A stretch of 64,000 nucleotides of DNA from Thiocapsa bogorovii (GTDB taxonomy: Bacteria > Pseudomonadota > Gammaproteobacteria > Chromatiales > Chromatiaceae). Both the position numbers and the translations under genes were made by a program. Shown here one piece after another: positions 36,556-45,601 of this stretch (its first letter is position 1; each line of letters opens with the position of its first letter). The stretch lies in assembly GCF_021228795.1 (NCBI RefSeq), contig NZ_CP089309.1:5577501-5641500 (forward strand), written 5' to 3'. Below the pieces are notes generated by a model. The model had not been told where the DNA came from. It was given only the letters and a program-made list of their open reading frames with translations, and did no database searches.

Positions 36556-36825
36556 CTAGCCCAAGCCGAATCTGGCCTTGGCCTCGGAGAGGGAGACCTC
36601 GCGGCCGGCGTCCAAGTCGGCCAAACCTGCGACCACCGCGCGCATGAAGGCGCGCTCGTCCGCAGCCTGCTCGTAGTCGGCCACGGACTGCATGACGGCG
36701 ACCCCGCGTCCTCTGCTGGTGAGCAGTACGGGCCGATGGGCCTCGACAGCGTGTTTGACCACGCGACCAGGGTTGACCTTGAGGTCAGTCAATGGGACCA
36801 CGTCTTCGGAGAATTTCACGCTCAT
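36556..36825 (-). CDS. Phd/YefM-family antitoxin
   Basis: 89 residues from ATG 36825. SVKFSEDVVPLTDLKVNPGR, VVKHAVEAHRPVLLTSRGRG and VAVMQSVADYEQ are the Phd/YefM DNA-binding dimer region. The C-terminal part (AGREVSLSEAKARFGLG) should wrap the toxin. Antitoxins of this type repress their own promoter, which should lie just above 36825; I saw no clear palindrome there. Confidence 0.88.
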   Translation of the reverse strand: MSVKFSEDVVPLTDLKVNPGRVVKHAVEAHRPVLLTSRGRGVAVMQSVADYEQAADERAFMRAVVAGLADLDAGREVSLSEAKARFGLG

Positions 36826-37147
36826 GGATACCGATCTCAGGACTTGTTTGGTGCAGAAAGTAGCACCTGTTAAGTGGTCTGCCAACATCGCTGACAACCG
36901 GAAGGTAGCCAAAGGGAGAAATTCGGATGGAGACCGCAATGATAACCGCTCCCGCGGGGGGGCTTACGCCAGATCCGCAATCTCGGCCGCAGCGCGTGAT
37001 ATCGCGGCGCGCGTGCGGGGAGTCCGAAATGGGGTGGTTTGCGGTCTCTGACCGATCAGCGGCGGACGGCGGCTCCGGGCCGAAAGCGCCCGACCGACTC
37101 TGCTTGCGCTTCAGTGCGGTCTGCCGACGGTCATGGCGCGTCCATAG
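36826..37147. other. Intergenic region with a sequence repeated near 50.85 kb
   Basis: No gene. The last 40 bp (about 37108-37141) carry CTTCAGTGCGGTCTGCCGA, which recurs beside the intact flavoprotein gene at about 50829-50855. This shows that the duplicated segment includes the 3' flank of that gene. Confidence 0.5.
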
Positions 37148-38134
37148 TCAAGGTGTCTCCCGCTTCCGCAACAGTGCCGGCCGGGCCAGCGACAGCGCGC
37201 AGGCCTGCGCGGCCTGGCGGACCGCCTCGCCCTGTGTGGGGTAGGCGTGGATCACCCGGGCGAGGCGGCTCAGGCCCAGCCCGGTCACCATCGCCAGCGA
37301 GATGGTGTTGATCAGCTCGCCGGCGGTGCGCCCGACGATGGTGGCACCGAGGATGCGGTCGGTGCCTTCGCGGACATGGATCTTCACGAAACCTTCTTCT
37401 TCGCCATCGGTGATCGCGCGCACCACGTCGTGCAGCGGCACCGTGTAGGTCTTGACGGGAATGTGCTGCGCGCGCGCCTGCCGCACGGACAGGCCGACGT
37501 GAGCCACCTGCGGGTCGGTGTAGGTGCACCAGGGCACCGTCAGTGCGCTCAGGCGCTGGCGACCGCGAAACAGTGCGTTGCGCACCACGATGCGTGCCGA
37601 GGCCTCGGCCGTGTTGGTGTAGGCGTGCTCCAGGCAGCAGTCGCCGGCGGCGAAGATGCGCGGATTGCTGGTGCGCAGAAAGTCGTCGACCTCAATGCCT
37701 GTCGCCTCGTCGTAGGCCACGCCAGCGGCCTCCAGGTCCAGCCCCTGCACGGCCGGCAGGCGCCCGATGCCGGTCAGGATCTCATCGACCACCGTCGTCG
37801 CGGTGTTGCCGTCGTTGATCATCGTGACGTGCTTGCGGCCACCCTCCAGGCGAACGGCGACGACGGTGGAGTTGAGATGGATCTCGACGCCGTCGTGGGC
37901 CAGGGCGTGGGAGACCATCTGCGCGGCGTCGCGCTCTTCCTTCGGCAGGAACAGCGGTTCGCTGTGGCAGATGAGGGTGCGGCAGCCGAAGCGCGCAAAG
38001 GCTTGGGCGAGCTCGCAGCCGAGCGGCCCGCCGCCGATGACCAGCAGGCTGGGCGGCAGCGCCGTCAGCTCGAAGACGGTCTCGTTGTTCAGGTAGCCGG
38101 CGGCGGCCAGGCCGTCGATGTCGGGCCGGACCTT
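37148..38134 (-). pseudogene. Mercuric-reductase-like flavoprotein, 5'-truncated copy 1
   Basis: Encodes the C-terminal two thirds of the flavoprotein found intact at 50868-52409, with near identity: NAD-binding LLVIGGGPLGCELAQAFARF, FAD-binding RIFAAGDCCLEHAYTNTAEA, and the dimerisation end (VIHAYPTQGEAVRQAAQACA). The redox-active CLNEGC region and the FAD-binding N-terminus are missing. At 38134 the frame joins a transposase fragment. It is not expected to be active. Confidence 0.85.
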
Positions 38135-38379
38135 GGGGTCAGACCCTGAGCGAGGGGGCGCAGACGGGCCTTCAGGGTGACTTGGAGACAATAGGCCAGG
38201 AAGGCGACAAAAATGTGTGCATCGATGCGCCGATCCAATTGGTGGTAAATCGGGCGAAGACTCAGGTCACCTTTGAGTTCTTTGAACGCCTGTTCGACTT
38301 CGGTCAGTTGGATATACCAGGTCCAGAGTTGAACGGGATCGTTGCCGGTGAGATTGGAGCGCAGCAAATGCATCTAATT
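38135..38379 (-). pseudogene. IS4/IS1634-like transposase, internal fragment
   Basis: Reads LLRSNLTGNDPVQLWTWYIQ, LTEVEQAFKELKGDLSLRPI, YHQLDRRIDAHIFVAFLAYC up to RLRPLAQGL. This is the C-terminal catalytic region of an IS4-superfamily transposase with Glu in LTEVEQAFKELK and the YHQ..RI.AHI motif. Both ends are cut; the 3' end runs straight into the truncated flavoprotein copy. Confidence 0.8.
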
Positions 38380-38543
38380 TCCGGCCCATTGTCATGCTCC
38401 CCCGTGCGAACCAAGTCGGTGTTTTGTCGCCTGGTGTCGGAGTACAAACGACCGACACCGTCTCGGGGAGCGCCTCGGCCGGCAGAGCGCCCGTGCAGTA
38501 GACTCATGAGCCTTACCCGCCACCGCGCCAAAGAGAGGTCCCG

Positions 38544-38852
38544 ATGCCCATCCTCCTACAGATCGACTTCCCCTTCCAAGGCCCCTGGGGCGCCGAGATG
38601 AGCGCCACCCTGCAGGGCCTCGCCGAATCCATCGCGCAAGAGCCCGGCCTGCTCTGGAAGATCTGGACCGAGAACCCCGAGACGGGCGAGGCCGGCGGCA
38701 TCTACCTCTTCACCGACCGGCGCAGCGCCGAAGCCTATCTGGCGATGCATACCGAGCGGCTCGTCGGCTTCGGTGTTCCGCACGTCAACGCCAAGCTCTT
38801 CGAGGTAAATCGGGAGCTCTCGGCGATCGACGGTGCACCACTCGCACCTTGA
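38544..38852 (+). CDS. ydhR: YdhR-family monooxygenase-like protein
   Basis: 102 residues with GAGAGG upstream of ATG 38544. It is close to E. coli YdhR throughout: LLQIDFPFQGPWGAEMSATL, GLAESIAQEPGLLWKIWTEN, EAGGIYLFTDRRSAEAYLAM. YdhR is a dimeric ferredoxin-like (ABM-type) protein, a putative monooxygenase for aromatic compounds; the substrate is unknown. It stands alone. Confidence 0.88.
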   Translation: MPILLQIDFPFQGPWGAEMSATLQGLAESIAQEPGLLWKIWTENPETGEAGGIYLFTDRRSAEAYLAMHTERLVGFGVPHVNAKLFEVNRELSAIDGAPLAP

Positions 38853-39250
38853 AGCATGGCCGGCGGGTGACGACGCAATTCACGATCATGCCGGTCAGCG
38901 GAGTCGGCCACGACCGCCGACGCGGCCGACGTCCGCTTCAGCGCTCCCGCTGCAACCACCGCCCCGATCCATAGTCAGGCGTGTTGGCCCTGGGATAGGG
39001 CGACGGATTTCGGTGTCGGCCGGGGCGCGCATGACGATCCCGGCACCGAGCAGGGCGACGCACAGGATCGGTCTCACCGATGTTGTCATTGGTTCATCTA
39101 CGTGGTCACCACTCGCGCGCGCCCTCTTCGGGGATCGAGACCCAGGCCGATCTTGTTTAGGAAGCGGGAATCGAGATCGGGTCGTGCGGAGGATGACACG
39201 ACGATGCGACACCCCCTGTCGAACATGCCGGCCCGGCGATTCGCTCGGCG
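38853..39250. other. Intergenic region, one doubtful secreted-peptide frame
   Basis: A minus-strand frame from ATG 39089 begins MTTSVRPILCVALLGAGIVM, a signal-peptide-like start, but continues only to 38895 with no recognisable domain. I do not call it a gene. Nothing else was seen. Confidence 0.35.
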
Positions 39251-39766
39251 TCAGACCACGGTTACCTCGTCACCCACCCGGATCAGCCCGCCCTCGCGCA
39301 CGCGCAGGCAGTGCCCGCCGTAACGCCCGAGCGCCTTCGCCATCCCTCGGCCGGAGACCCGATCCAGATACCCGCAGGGCGGGCGCACCCGATGCCACGC
39401 CAACAGGGCCTCGCCGATGCGCAGGCTCCGGCCCCGCAGCTGAACTCCGACCAGCCCGGATACGACCAGGTTGCGCCGATGTTGCCCGGTGTCGAGCGGC
39501 AGACCATGCCGGCGCTCGGCGCGCTGCAGATCCTCGGCCAGGATCAGGGTGACCTGACAGCCGTCGGTGAGCCGCCAGAAGCCACGGCCCAAGGCATAGC
39601 GATCCTCTGCCAACCCTTGGTCGACAAGCGCCAGGGTCCGCTCGCATGCCCGCATCGGCGCCCCGGCCGCATCCGCGACGAAGATCGCCGTCACGCGACC
39701 GCCGGGCACTCGTCGGAAACGCCGAAAGAAACCCTCGAGCCACGCCCTCAGCCGGTCAAGAAACAT
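39251..39766 (-). CDS. MOSC-domain protein
   Basis: 171 residues from ATG 39766, AGGGA upstream. Contains VTAIFVADAAGAPMRACERT, RYALGRGFWRL, QVTLILAEDLQ, HRRNLVVSGLVGVQLRGRSL and LRIGEALLAWHRVRPPCGYL, the MOSC arrangement (NLV.....L.G..l.iG) with the conserved Cys in RPPCGYLD. MOSC proteins handle sulfur or molybdenum cofactor chemistry. No partner genes are near. Confidence 0.8.
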   Translation of the reverse strand: MFLDRLRAWLEGFFRRFRRVPGGRVTAIFVADAAGAPMRACERTLALVDQGLAEDRYALGRGFWRLTDGCQVTLILAEDLQRAERRHGLPLDTGQHRRNLVVSGLVGVQLRGRSLRIGEALLAWHRVRPPCGYLDRVSGRGMAKALGRYGGHCLRVREGGLIRVGDEVTVV

Positions 39767-39851
39767 GAAGCGATCCCTCGTGACACCGGCATGACGACTT
39801 GGCGGCATCGGTGAGCAGAATGAAAAGGCCCGGCTGTGGTTGAGGGAGGTG

Positions 39852-40553
39852 TCACGATGACTGGATCAGCGTCTTGCGGTAGACCCGGACGATCCGGGCG
39901 CCATCCCAGACATAGGAGAGATGGGGGCCCTGCCGAGGGATGGTGACCGCCGGTGGCCGCAGCGCGGCGATGCACTCGCCGCCAGGATCCCGCACCGACC
40001 GATAGACAATCCCCCAAGACCGCACCGCACGCATCGCCAAGCCAAATGCTTGAGATGGCCGCCAATCGTCCGGGTCATGCAGATCGTCGTAGTCCGCGCC
40101 CCGGACATCGTGCAAGGGCTTCGCCACTTCCCCCACGTAAACCCGCATGTCGATCTCCCCGGCGTCCTCTCGTGTGTAGGCAAGAAACCGGGCGCGGTGG
40201 TAACGCGTCTCCGCGATAGCCGTGTGCAGGGTCTTGGCCGCGTAATACACACCGAAGCTGCCGTCGCTGAATCGGCTCGCCACGCCGATATGCGTGAACG
40301 CGGCCATCACCGGCGTCGAACCTGGACCACAGACACGGTCTTCGCGATCGACCAGTGCGATCGCCCCCACCTCGTCGCGCAAGCGCTCGTTGGTCAGCCC
40401 TTCGAGATAGAACAGCTCGTCCATCAGATCCGGGTCCACGAGCGTCTCGAAGAGGTTGATGGGCGGAAACTCCGAGGAGACGATGCGGTACTGGTGCGTC
40501 CAGTCCAGATCGCAACACGGCGGACGCTGCGGATCAGAGTCCCCGCTGGGCAT
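39852..40553 (-). CDS. RES-domain toxin
   Basis: 233 residues. RES-fold residues visible: RFSDGSFGVYYAAKTLHTAI with the following AETRYHRARF (the R, E, S set that names the family), and VRSWGIVYRSVRDPGGECIA. RES toxins such as ParT and MbcT act on NAD+ or transfer ADP-ribose. The gene overlaps the antitoxin end by 20 bases, the usual Xre-RES order. Confidence 0.88.
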   Translation of the reverse strand: MPSGDSDPQRPPCCDLDWTHQYRIVSSEFPPINLFETLVDPDLMDELFYLEGLTNERLRDEVGAIALVDREDRVCGPGSTPVMAAFTHIGVASRFSDGSFGVYYAAKTLHTAIAETRYHRARFLAYTREDAGEIDMRVYVGEVAKPLHDVRGADYDDLHDPDDWRPSQAFGLAMRAVRSWGIVYRSVRDPGGECIAALRPPAVTIPRQGPHLSYVWDGARIVRVYRKTLIQSS

Positions 40554-40935
40554 CGAGATACCGCCGCACGTCCGCGAGATCGACCAGGCTGCCGCCGAGC
40601 ATCCGGTCAAGCGCCGACTGCCCATGAAACAGCGGCGCCATATTGGGCTTCTTCACCCATTCGTCGGCCGCACGCGGCGACGGCAAGAGGATGCTCAACG
40701 CCTTGGCGATTCCGAGCAGGTAACTGATACGATCCAGGACGTCCCGCCCAAGCCGCCGGGCCGTCTTCTCCGCCTTCCATTTGAAGAAGGTCGATTCCGG
40801 CGGGTTGCCGAGCAGAATCCGCTCCTGAGCGGCTGTGAGCCCCCAACGTTCGGAAAGATTAAAGAATGCCTGCAAGGCGGCACTGGAGAGTCGCTCCGGA
40901 TCGAAACCGGTTTGGGGATGCGGGAGTGCGCTCAT
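40534..40935 (-). CDS. MbcA/ParS/Xre-family antitoxin
   Basis: 133 residues from ATG 40935 with TTGGAG upstream; two upstream in-frame ATGs (40965, 40977) are less well placed. Contains WGLTAAQERILLGNPPESTF, a helix-turn-helix, and the C-terminal toxin-binding region DEWVKKPNMAPLFHGQSALD RMLGG, where the ...P...f.G.sal..l..G pattern is typical of this family. Partner of the RES toxin. Confidence 0.88.
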   Translation of the reverse strand: MSALPHPQTGFDPERLSSAALQAFFNLSERWGLTAAQERILLGNPPESTFFKWKAEKTARRLGRDVLDRISYLLGIAKALSILLPSPRAADEWVKKPNMAPLFHGQSALDRMLGGSLVDLADVRRYLDAQRGL

Positions 40936-40943
40936 TTCATAAG

Positions 40944-40957
40944 CTCCAAATATGGAG
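40944..40957. promoter_or_regulatory. Palindrome over the antitoxin ribosome site, candidate operator
   Basis: CTCCAAATATGGAG is a perfect 5-bp inverted repeat around AATA, ending 9 bases before the antitoxin ATG and covering its GGAG. Xre-RES antitoxins repress their own promoter, so this is a reasonable operator or translational control site. Confidence 0.5.
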
Positions 40958-41133
40958 TATTTCATCGTATACCCCAATAATAGAGCTTCCTGTTAGGGTT
41001 ATCCAGTCATCCGGAGATCCTCATCGGTTAGAACCTCGATCAAGGCGTCGGTGGCCGCCTTACGAGCAACGTCTCCGCCGACTTGCACCATTCGATGGTC
41101 TCGGGCAGCGTTGGAGGCTTTCTGTGCAGCAAC

Positions 41134-41532
41134 ATGGCTGACCGCATGACCACGCTCTTCTCGATCATCGAATCCCCGAACCATCCTCGCTTCGACGCCC
41201 TCTATGAGCGTCTCGGCATCAGCCAGGTCAAGCTCGCCTCGCAACGCAAGGCGTTGCAGGCACTCAAGTCCATGACGCCGGACTGGATCGTGGCGGAGTT
41301 CTTCTACGGTTTCGGCAACAACTACGCCGGAGCCAATGTCAGCAACCTGGACGTCTTTCTGGCGGCTTTGCGCAAGCAGGCACCGACGGCACGAACGATC
41401 GTGCTGGTCAGTAAAGAGCAGGCCCAATACGTCCCCCGACTGGCCGAGCGCTTCCGGATCCATGCCGTGTTGACCTTGCCGGTCACCGAGGCCAACCTCG
41501 AAGCGGTCCTGCGGGCTACAGAAGCGCCTTAG
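41134..41532 (+). CDS. Conserved hypothetical soluble protein
   Basis: 132 residues from ATG 41134 (ATG 41146 is equally possible). The body, TTLFSIIESPNHPRFDALYE, VAEFFYGFGNNYAGANVSNL DVFL and VLTLPVTEANLEAVLRA, alternates beta strands and helices like a response-regulator receiver domain, without a phosphoacceptor Asp set that I can identify. Similar proteins are recalled from purple bacteria with no known role. Confidence 0.65.
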   Translation: MADRMTTLFSIIESPNHPRFDALYERLGISQVKLASQRKALQALKSMTPDWIVAEFFYGFGNNYAGANVSNLDVFLAALRKQAPTARTIVLVSKEQAQYVPRLAERFRIHAVLTLPVTEANLEAVLRATEAP

Positions 41533-41626
41533 CCGCGCTCGAGCATACGGCTTGCTGCCCTTGCGGCGAATAGCCGCCTCACCATCCGGCCACACCGCGT
41601 CGCCCTCCCGAACCGATCCAGCCGGC

Positions 41627-42238
41627 TCAGGTCACCGCCGGGCATCGGTGCAGGTAGGAATCATCCGACAGCTGGCGCAGGACGAACTCGGCGACATCCG
41701 CCCGGCTGACGAGTCCGGCCATCAGGGTGGGGTCGGTGCCGCTGCGATAGTCGCCGGTGCGCGGTCCGTCACCGAGCCCGCCGGGACGCACGATGGTCCA
41801 GTCCAGGCCGCTCGCCCGAATGAGGCGCTCCTGTTCCGTCTTGGCCGCGATGATGGGTTGCAACACCGTGTCCATGGCCCGCTGAAACTCCGCACTGACC
41901 TGCGCGCGAGTGTCGCCGACCCCGAGCGAGGTCACGGCGACGAGTCGGCGCACGCCGTTGGACTTCATGGCCTCGAGGATGCGCTGCGTGCCCTGCGCCT
42001 CGACCGGTTCCGCACCGACCCCAGAGCCCAGCACGCAGATGACTGCTGCCGAACCCTGAATACAGCGGCTGGTCGCCTCCTGATCCAGGACATCTCCGCA
42101 TAAGACGTCCAAGCCGGGCCGCGCCTCGATCTTGGCGGGGTCGCGCACCAGTGCCGTCACGGTGTGACCGGACGCGAGAGCCTGCTCCAGAACCTGTTGG
42201 CCGGTTCCACCGGTCGCGCCGAAGAGTGCGATCTGCAT
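41627..42238 (-). CDS. NAD(P)H-binding SDR-type protein
   Basis: 203 residues from ATG 42238. N-terminal MQIALFGATGGTGQQVLEQA has the GxxGxxG of atypical SDRs; then VVAVTSLG-like RLVAVTSLGVGD and a substrate-pocket YxxxK-free region (SGLDWTIVRPGGLGDGP). This matches the BVR-B/NmrA-like group that reduces flavins or senses NADP+. The exact role is unknown. Confidence 0.82.
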   Translation of the reverse strand: MQIALFGATGGTGQQVLEQALASGHTVTALVRDPAKIEARPGLDVLCGDVLDQEATSRCIQGSAAVICVLGSGVGAEPVEAQGTQRILEAMKSNGVRRLVAVTSLGVGDTRAQVSAEFQRAMDTVLQPIIAAKTEQERLIRASGLDWTIVRPGGLGDGPRTGDYRSGTDPTLMAGLVSRADVAEFVLRQLSDDSYLHRCPAVT

Positions 42239-42435
42239 GCTCGGATGTCCTCGAGGTCTGTGGTTGATCAAAACCGTCTGCCGGAGCGGAGCGCCCGGCG
42301 ACCTTGGGCATGATAACGCCCGGGATCGGCAACCAACCGTCGTGTCCCGATCAATCCCGCGGGAAATACTGCTTCGAGCCGCTCTCCCGCACGCAGTCGA
42401 TCCCGCCCTTCGGTCCCGTGCAGAGCCGACCGGAG

Positions 42436-42981
42436 TCACACGGACAGGCCGCCCGAGCTCGGCTTGGCGGGCACTGCCGTCGGCCCTCCGTCGCTCCAAT
42501 CCCAGGGCGCGATCGGCCGCGGGTCTGACCAGAGTCCGACACCATCACTCCGAGCCGCCTTCTCGGCGGCCTCGTAGAGTCGGCGGTCACCCGGAGCCTG
42601 CTCGCCCGCGTACTCGCGGTGCCACCAAGCGTAGCCGGCGCCTACCAGGGCCAGAGTCACGTCCCTACCGTCAACCATGAGTTTACCGACCAACCGGGCG
42701 TATCGATCGCGCTTATGCCATTCGACGGTCACGGCGTCGCCGCCGACCAGCGTCGACAGGGCGCGCTTGGTCGTGGTCCCGAAGGGCTGCTTGCTCTCGG
42801 AGGCGTCGATACCGGCGAGCCGTAAGCGGTGCGTCCGCTTCTGCGCATCGAGCACCTCGACGGTATCGCCATCAAGGATGCGGACCACTTTGCCGACAAG
42901 GGTGTCGGCGTGAATCGGCGGGAAGATCAGGAGTGCCAGAACGAGAACAGCAGAGAGCGAACGAAGGGGTGAGACAAGCAC
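42436..42981 (-). CDS. Secreted thermonuclease-family (SNase) protein
   Basis: 181 residues from GTG 42981 (GGGG upstream). A signal peptide (SLSAVLVLALLIFPPIHA) precedes an SNase fold: VVRILDGDTVEVLDAQKRTH, LRLAGIDASESKQPFG, RDRYARLVGKLMVDGRDV and GYAWWHREY. The catalytic Arg-Glu-Arg equivalents (RLAGIDASE, RYARL) are present. It should degrade nucleic acids outside the cytoplasm. Confidence 0.85.
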   Translation of the reverse strand: MLVSPLRSLSAVLVLALLIFPPIHADTLVGKVVRILDGDTVEVLDAQKRTHRLRLAGIDASESKQPFGTTTKRALSTLVGGDAVTVEWHKRDRYARLVGKLMVDGRDVTLALVGAGYAWWHREYAGEQAPGDRRLYEAAEKAARSDGVGLWSDPRPIAPWDWSDGGPTAVPAKPSSGGLSV

Positions 42982-43073
42982 GGCTTACCCCGGACTGCGG
43001 ACATGGGTACCTTGAACGGTAGACCAGTGCGCCGCCCGAGGGCGGCTGAGGTGACCCACGCACCGCCCCTGGC

Positions 43074-43850
43074 TCACTCCGCATAGATCATGGTGCGGGT
43101 CATACCGCCATCGACGACCAGGTTCTGGCCGGTGATGAACCCCGCACTCGGGCTGGCGAGGAAGCGGACCGCCGCCACGATGTCGGCAGGCTCGCCCACG
43201 CGCCCCACGGCATGCTGGGCCTGGTCGATCGGGCGGTGGTCCGGGACGCGCCGGTGGGCCGACTTCCGGAGGGGTCCCGTCTCGATCCAGCCGGGGCTGA
43301 CGGCATTGACGCGGATCAGCGGCCCGAGACTGATCGCAGCGGCATGGGTGAAGGCCAGTAGCCCGCCCTTGGCCGCGGCGTAGGCTTCACAGTGGGGCTC
43401 CGATTGCAGTGCACGGGTCGAGGCGATGTTGACGATGGCGCCCCGGCGCATGCGCAGTCCCGGGATGGCCGCGCGGGTGCAGAGGAAGGCTCCGGTCAGG
43501 TGACCGTCCAGCCAGCGCCGCCACCCCGCGAGCGACAGCGCTTCGAGCGGGCCGCTCACCGGGTCGGCGAGACCGGCATTGTTCACCAGCAGGTCCAGCC
43601 CGGCGGGTTCACCCGCCCGGTCCTGCCACGCCTGGAGCGCGGCGAAGGCAGCGGCAACCGCCGTCTCCTCACCCACGTCGGCCGCCAGCCCGAGCAGGGC
43701 GGGACTCCCCAGCTCGGCCGTCAGTGCGGCGAGGGCCTCGGCGTCGAGGTCGAGCACCACCACCCGCCACCCTTCGGCCAAGAACGACTGTGCCAGGGCG
43801 CGCCCGATACCTTGCGCACCGCCGGTGATGAGGGCGAGGGGAGCAGTCAT
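43074..43850 (-). CDS. Short-chain dehydrogenase/reductase
   Basis: 258 residues from ATG 43850, overlapping the upstream frame in ATGA. Classical SDR motifs: ALITGGAQGIGRALAQ (cofactor), LLVNNAGL, IVNIAS, and the catalytic YAAAKGG, then VNAVSPGWIETGP. The acidic residue in VVLDLDAE suggests NAD(H) preference. Substrate unknown. Confidence 0.88.
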   Translation of the reverse strand: MTAPLALITGGAQGIGRALAQSFLAEGWRVVVLDLDAEALAALTAELGSPALLGLAADVGEETAVAAAFAALQAWQDRAGEPAGLDLLVNNAGLADPVSGPLEALSLAGWRRWLDGHLTGAFLCTRAAIPGLRMRRGAIVNIASTRALQSEPHCEAYAAAKGGLLAFTHAAAISLGPLIRVNAVSPGWIETGPLRKSAHRRVPDHRPIDQAQHAVGRVGEPADIVAAVRFLASPSAGFITGQNLVVDGGMTRTMIYAE

Positions 43851-44158
43851 GATCGAACGGACTCCTCGCTCCCCCGCGCAGACGCGGTGCGCGCCGCGCG
43901 GGACCTGACCCGATTCGGATACCAGCTGGTCAAGATCGCGCCGCAGACCAGCAGCACATAGTTGGTAATCTCGTACTGCCAGGGCTGGAGCAGGACGGAT
44001 TCCATCTTGCCGAAGGCGAGCAGCGCGTTGAGCGTGAAGATTGTGCCCCAGGCCGAGGTGAGGATAAGTTGGTGCACACAAATACCAGGTCGTTTCAGAA
44101 CGATACTTGGAGAAGCTGCTCTTTGAGGCACCACGGACCGCGGGGCAGAACAACCCAT
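43847..44158 (-). pseudogene. Membrane protein, probably 5'-truncated
   Basis: The frame ends with HQLILTSAWGTIFTLNALLA, FGKMESVLLQPWQYEITNYV and LLVCGAILTSWYPNRVRSRA, two hydrophobic helices and a basic tail, overlapping the SDR start by four bases. Upstream of about 44075 the reading becomes unlike protein, so the real N-terminus seems lost. No family recognised. Confidence 0.45.
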
Positions 44159-44204
44159 CAGGTCCTCCTAACATTAGCGCCGGTTGATGCGATCGCCCTG
44201 GTGC

Positions 44205-45227
44205 TCAGTCTTGCGACTCCATCGACGATTGGTATTCGCCGCGCTGGGCAAGCCCATTCAATCTCGCACGTTTCAGCAAAGCCCGCTGCGCGGCGGCAGC
44301 GTTCTCCGCTCTGCCCTGCCAGGCTTGCAGCACCGGCTGTTGCAGGGCGCGACCGTAGGAAAACGAAAGCAACCAGGGCGCCTGAGGGAAACCCGCATTC
44401 ATGGCATTGAGGTTGGCGGTCGATTCTTCGGGGTTCATTCCCCCGGACAGGAAATTGATACTCGGCACTGCTGTCGGTACGGTGCGTCTGAGCACCCGCA
44501 GGGTCTCCTCGGCGATCTCTTCGGCACTCGCCCTGTCCGCGTGATCCTTGCCGGGCAGCACCATGTTGGGCTTGAGGATGATATGCTCGAGCACCACGCG
44601 ATGGCGGTACAGGGCGTGGAAGATCTCCTTCTGCACCGCCTCTGTAACCTCGGCGCAGCGGGTCAGGCTATGATCGCCGTCGATCAACACCTCCGGCTCG
44701 ACGATCGGCGCCACTCCCTGCTCCTGACAGACCGCCGCATAGCGCGCCAGCATCTCGGCGTTGGCTGCAATGCCCAACTGGGTCGGGTTGCAATCGCTGA
44801 TCGAGTAGACCTCGCGCCACTTCGCGAACCGCGCTCCTTGGCGCTTGTACTGCGCGAGTCTCTCGGCCAAGCCGTCGAGGCCATAGGTGATCAGGTCGCC
44901 GGGCGACAGTGCCAGCGGCCCCTTACCCTTGTCCACTTTGATACCGGGAACGATCCCGCGCTGCGCCAGCACCTCGGGCAGCGCTCTGTCGCCAGCGCTC
45001 TGCGCGAGCGTCTCCTCGAATTCGATCACCGCGCTGATGAAATCCTCGATACCGGGAGCGGTGAACAGCAAGGTGCGGTAAGCACAGCGGCTCTCTGGCG
45101 TCGCTTCCACGTCAATCGCCGCAAACCGCTTGGCGATGGTGGGATGACTCTCGTCTGCGGCAAGGATACCCTTGCCCCGCTGCACCATCTGTTCGATCGT
45201 GGCCTGGAGTTCGTTGGTGATGGACAT
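44205..45227 (-). CDS. Class I fructose-bisphosphate aldolase
   Basis: 340 residues from ATG 45227 with AGGAGG upstream. Typical class I features: GKGILAADESHPTIAKRFAA, GIVPGIKVDKG, GLAERLAQYKRQGARFAKWR (conserved Lys), IVEPEVLIDGDHS, and LEHIILKPNMVLPG with the Schiff-base Lys, then INFLSGGMNPEESTANLNAM. It cleaves fructose-1,6-bisphosphate in glycolysis or condenses trioses in the Calvin cycle and gluconeogenesis, without metal. Stands alone. Confidence 0.93.
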   Translation of the reverse strand: MSITNELQATIEQMVQRGKGILAADESHPTIAKRFAAIDVEATPESRCAYRTLLFTAPGIEDFISAVIEFEETLAQSAGDRALPEVLAQRGIVPGIKVDKGKGPLALSPGDLITYGLDGLAERLAQYKRQGARFAKWREVYSISDCNPTQLGIAANAEMLARYAAVCQEQGVAPIVEPEVLIDGDHSLTRCAEVTEAVQKEIFHALYRHRVVLEHIILKPNMVLPGKDHADRASAEEIAEETLRVLRRTVPTAVPSINFLSGGMNPEESTANLNAMNAGFPQAPWLLSFSYGRALQQPVLQAWQGRAENAAAAQRALLKRARLNGLAQRGEYQSSMESQD

Positions 45228-45601
45228 GTTTCGCCTCCTGTAGGAGGAAACCGGGAGAACCCTTGACACCCCCGTTGCAAGGACACCGAAATGGCAGGTG
45301 CGACGCGCTTGGAACGCTTCCGCGTCATCGTCTCCAACGTGATGGACGGTTAACACCACCCTTCGAAGAAGAGATCTCGGGTGAATCTCAGAGGTTTCAG
45401 CCCTTCGTTACCTCCATGACTGACTGCTCCGATTGCTTGCGCCTGGAGCAACATTGCCGGGTGGGACTCTCACCCACCAGGATAGCACCGCCTCTCCACC
45501 GCGCGCGTCGAACTTAGGCTGGATGATTGGCAATCGGCGGGAAAATAACGCCAAGACAGTGCCTTGAGCTAACCGATTAGGGCTGGCAGCTCTTTCCGGG
45601 A
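45228..45601 (-). other. Aldolase upstream region with a possible group II intron fragment
   Basis: No gene. On the minus strand around 45380-45520 there is a structured stretch (GGTGGGTGAGAGTCCCACCC, a perfect GTGGG/CCCAC stem, followed by GGCAATGTTGCTCCAGGCGC) that resembles domain I pieces of group II introns. No maturase or domain V accompanies it. The assignment is tentative. The aldolase promoter should lie near 45230-45300 but was not resolved. Confidence 0.35.

Noticed and set aside
37247-38149. Plus-strand frame of 300 codons that recurs at 51219-52070
   Set aside because: It recurs only because the flavoprotein gene on the other strand is duplicated; composition is not protein-like.
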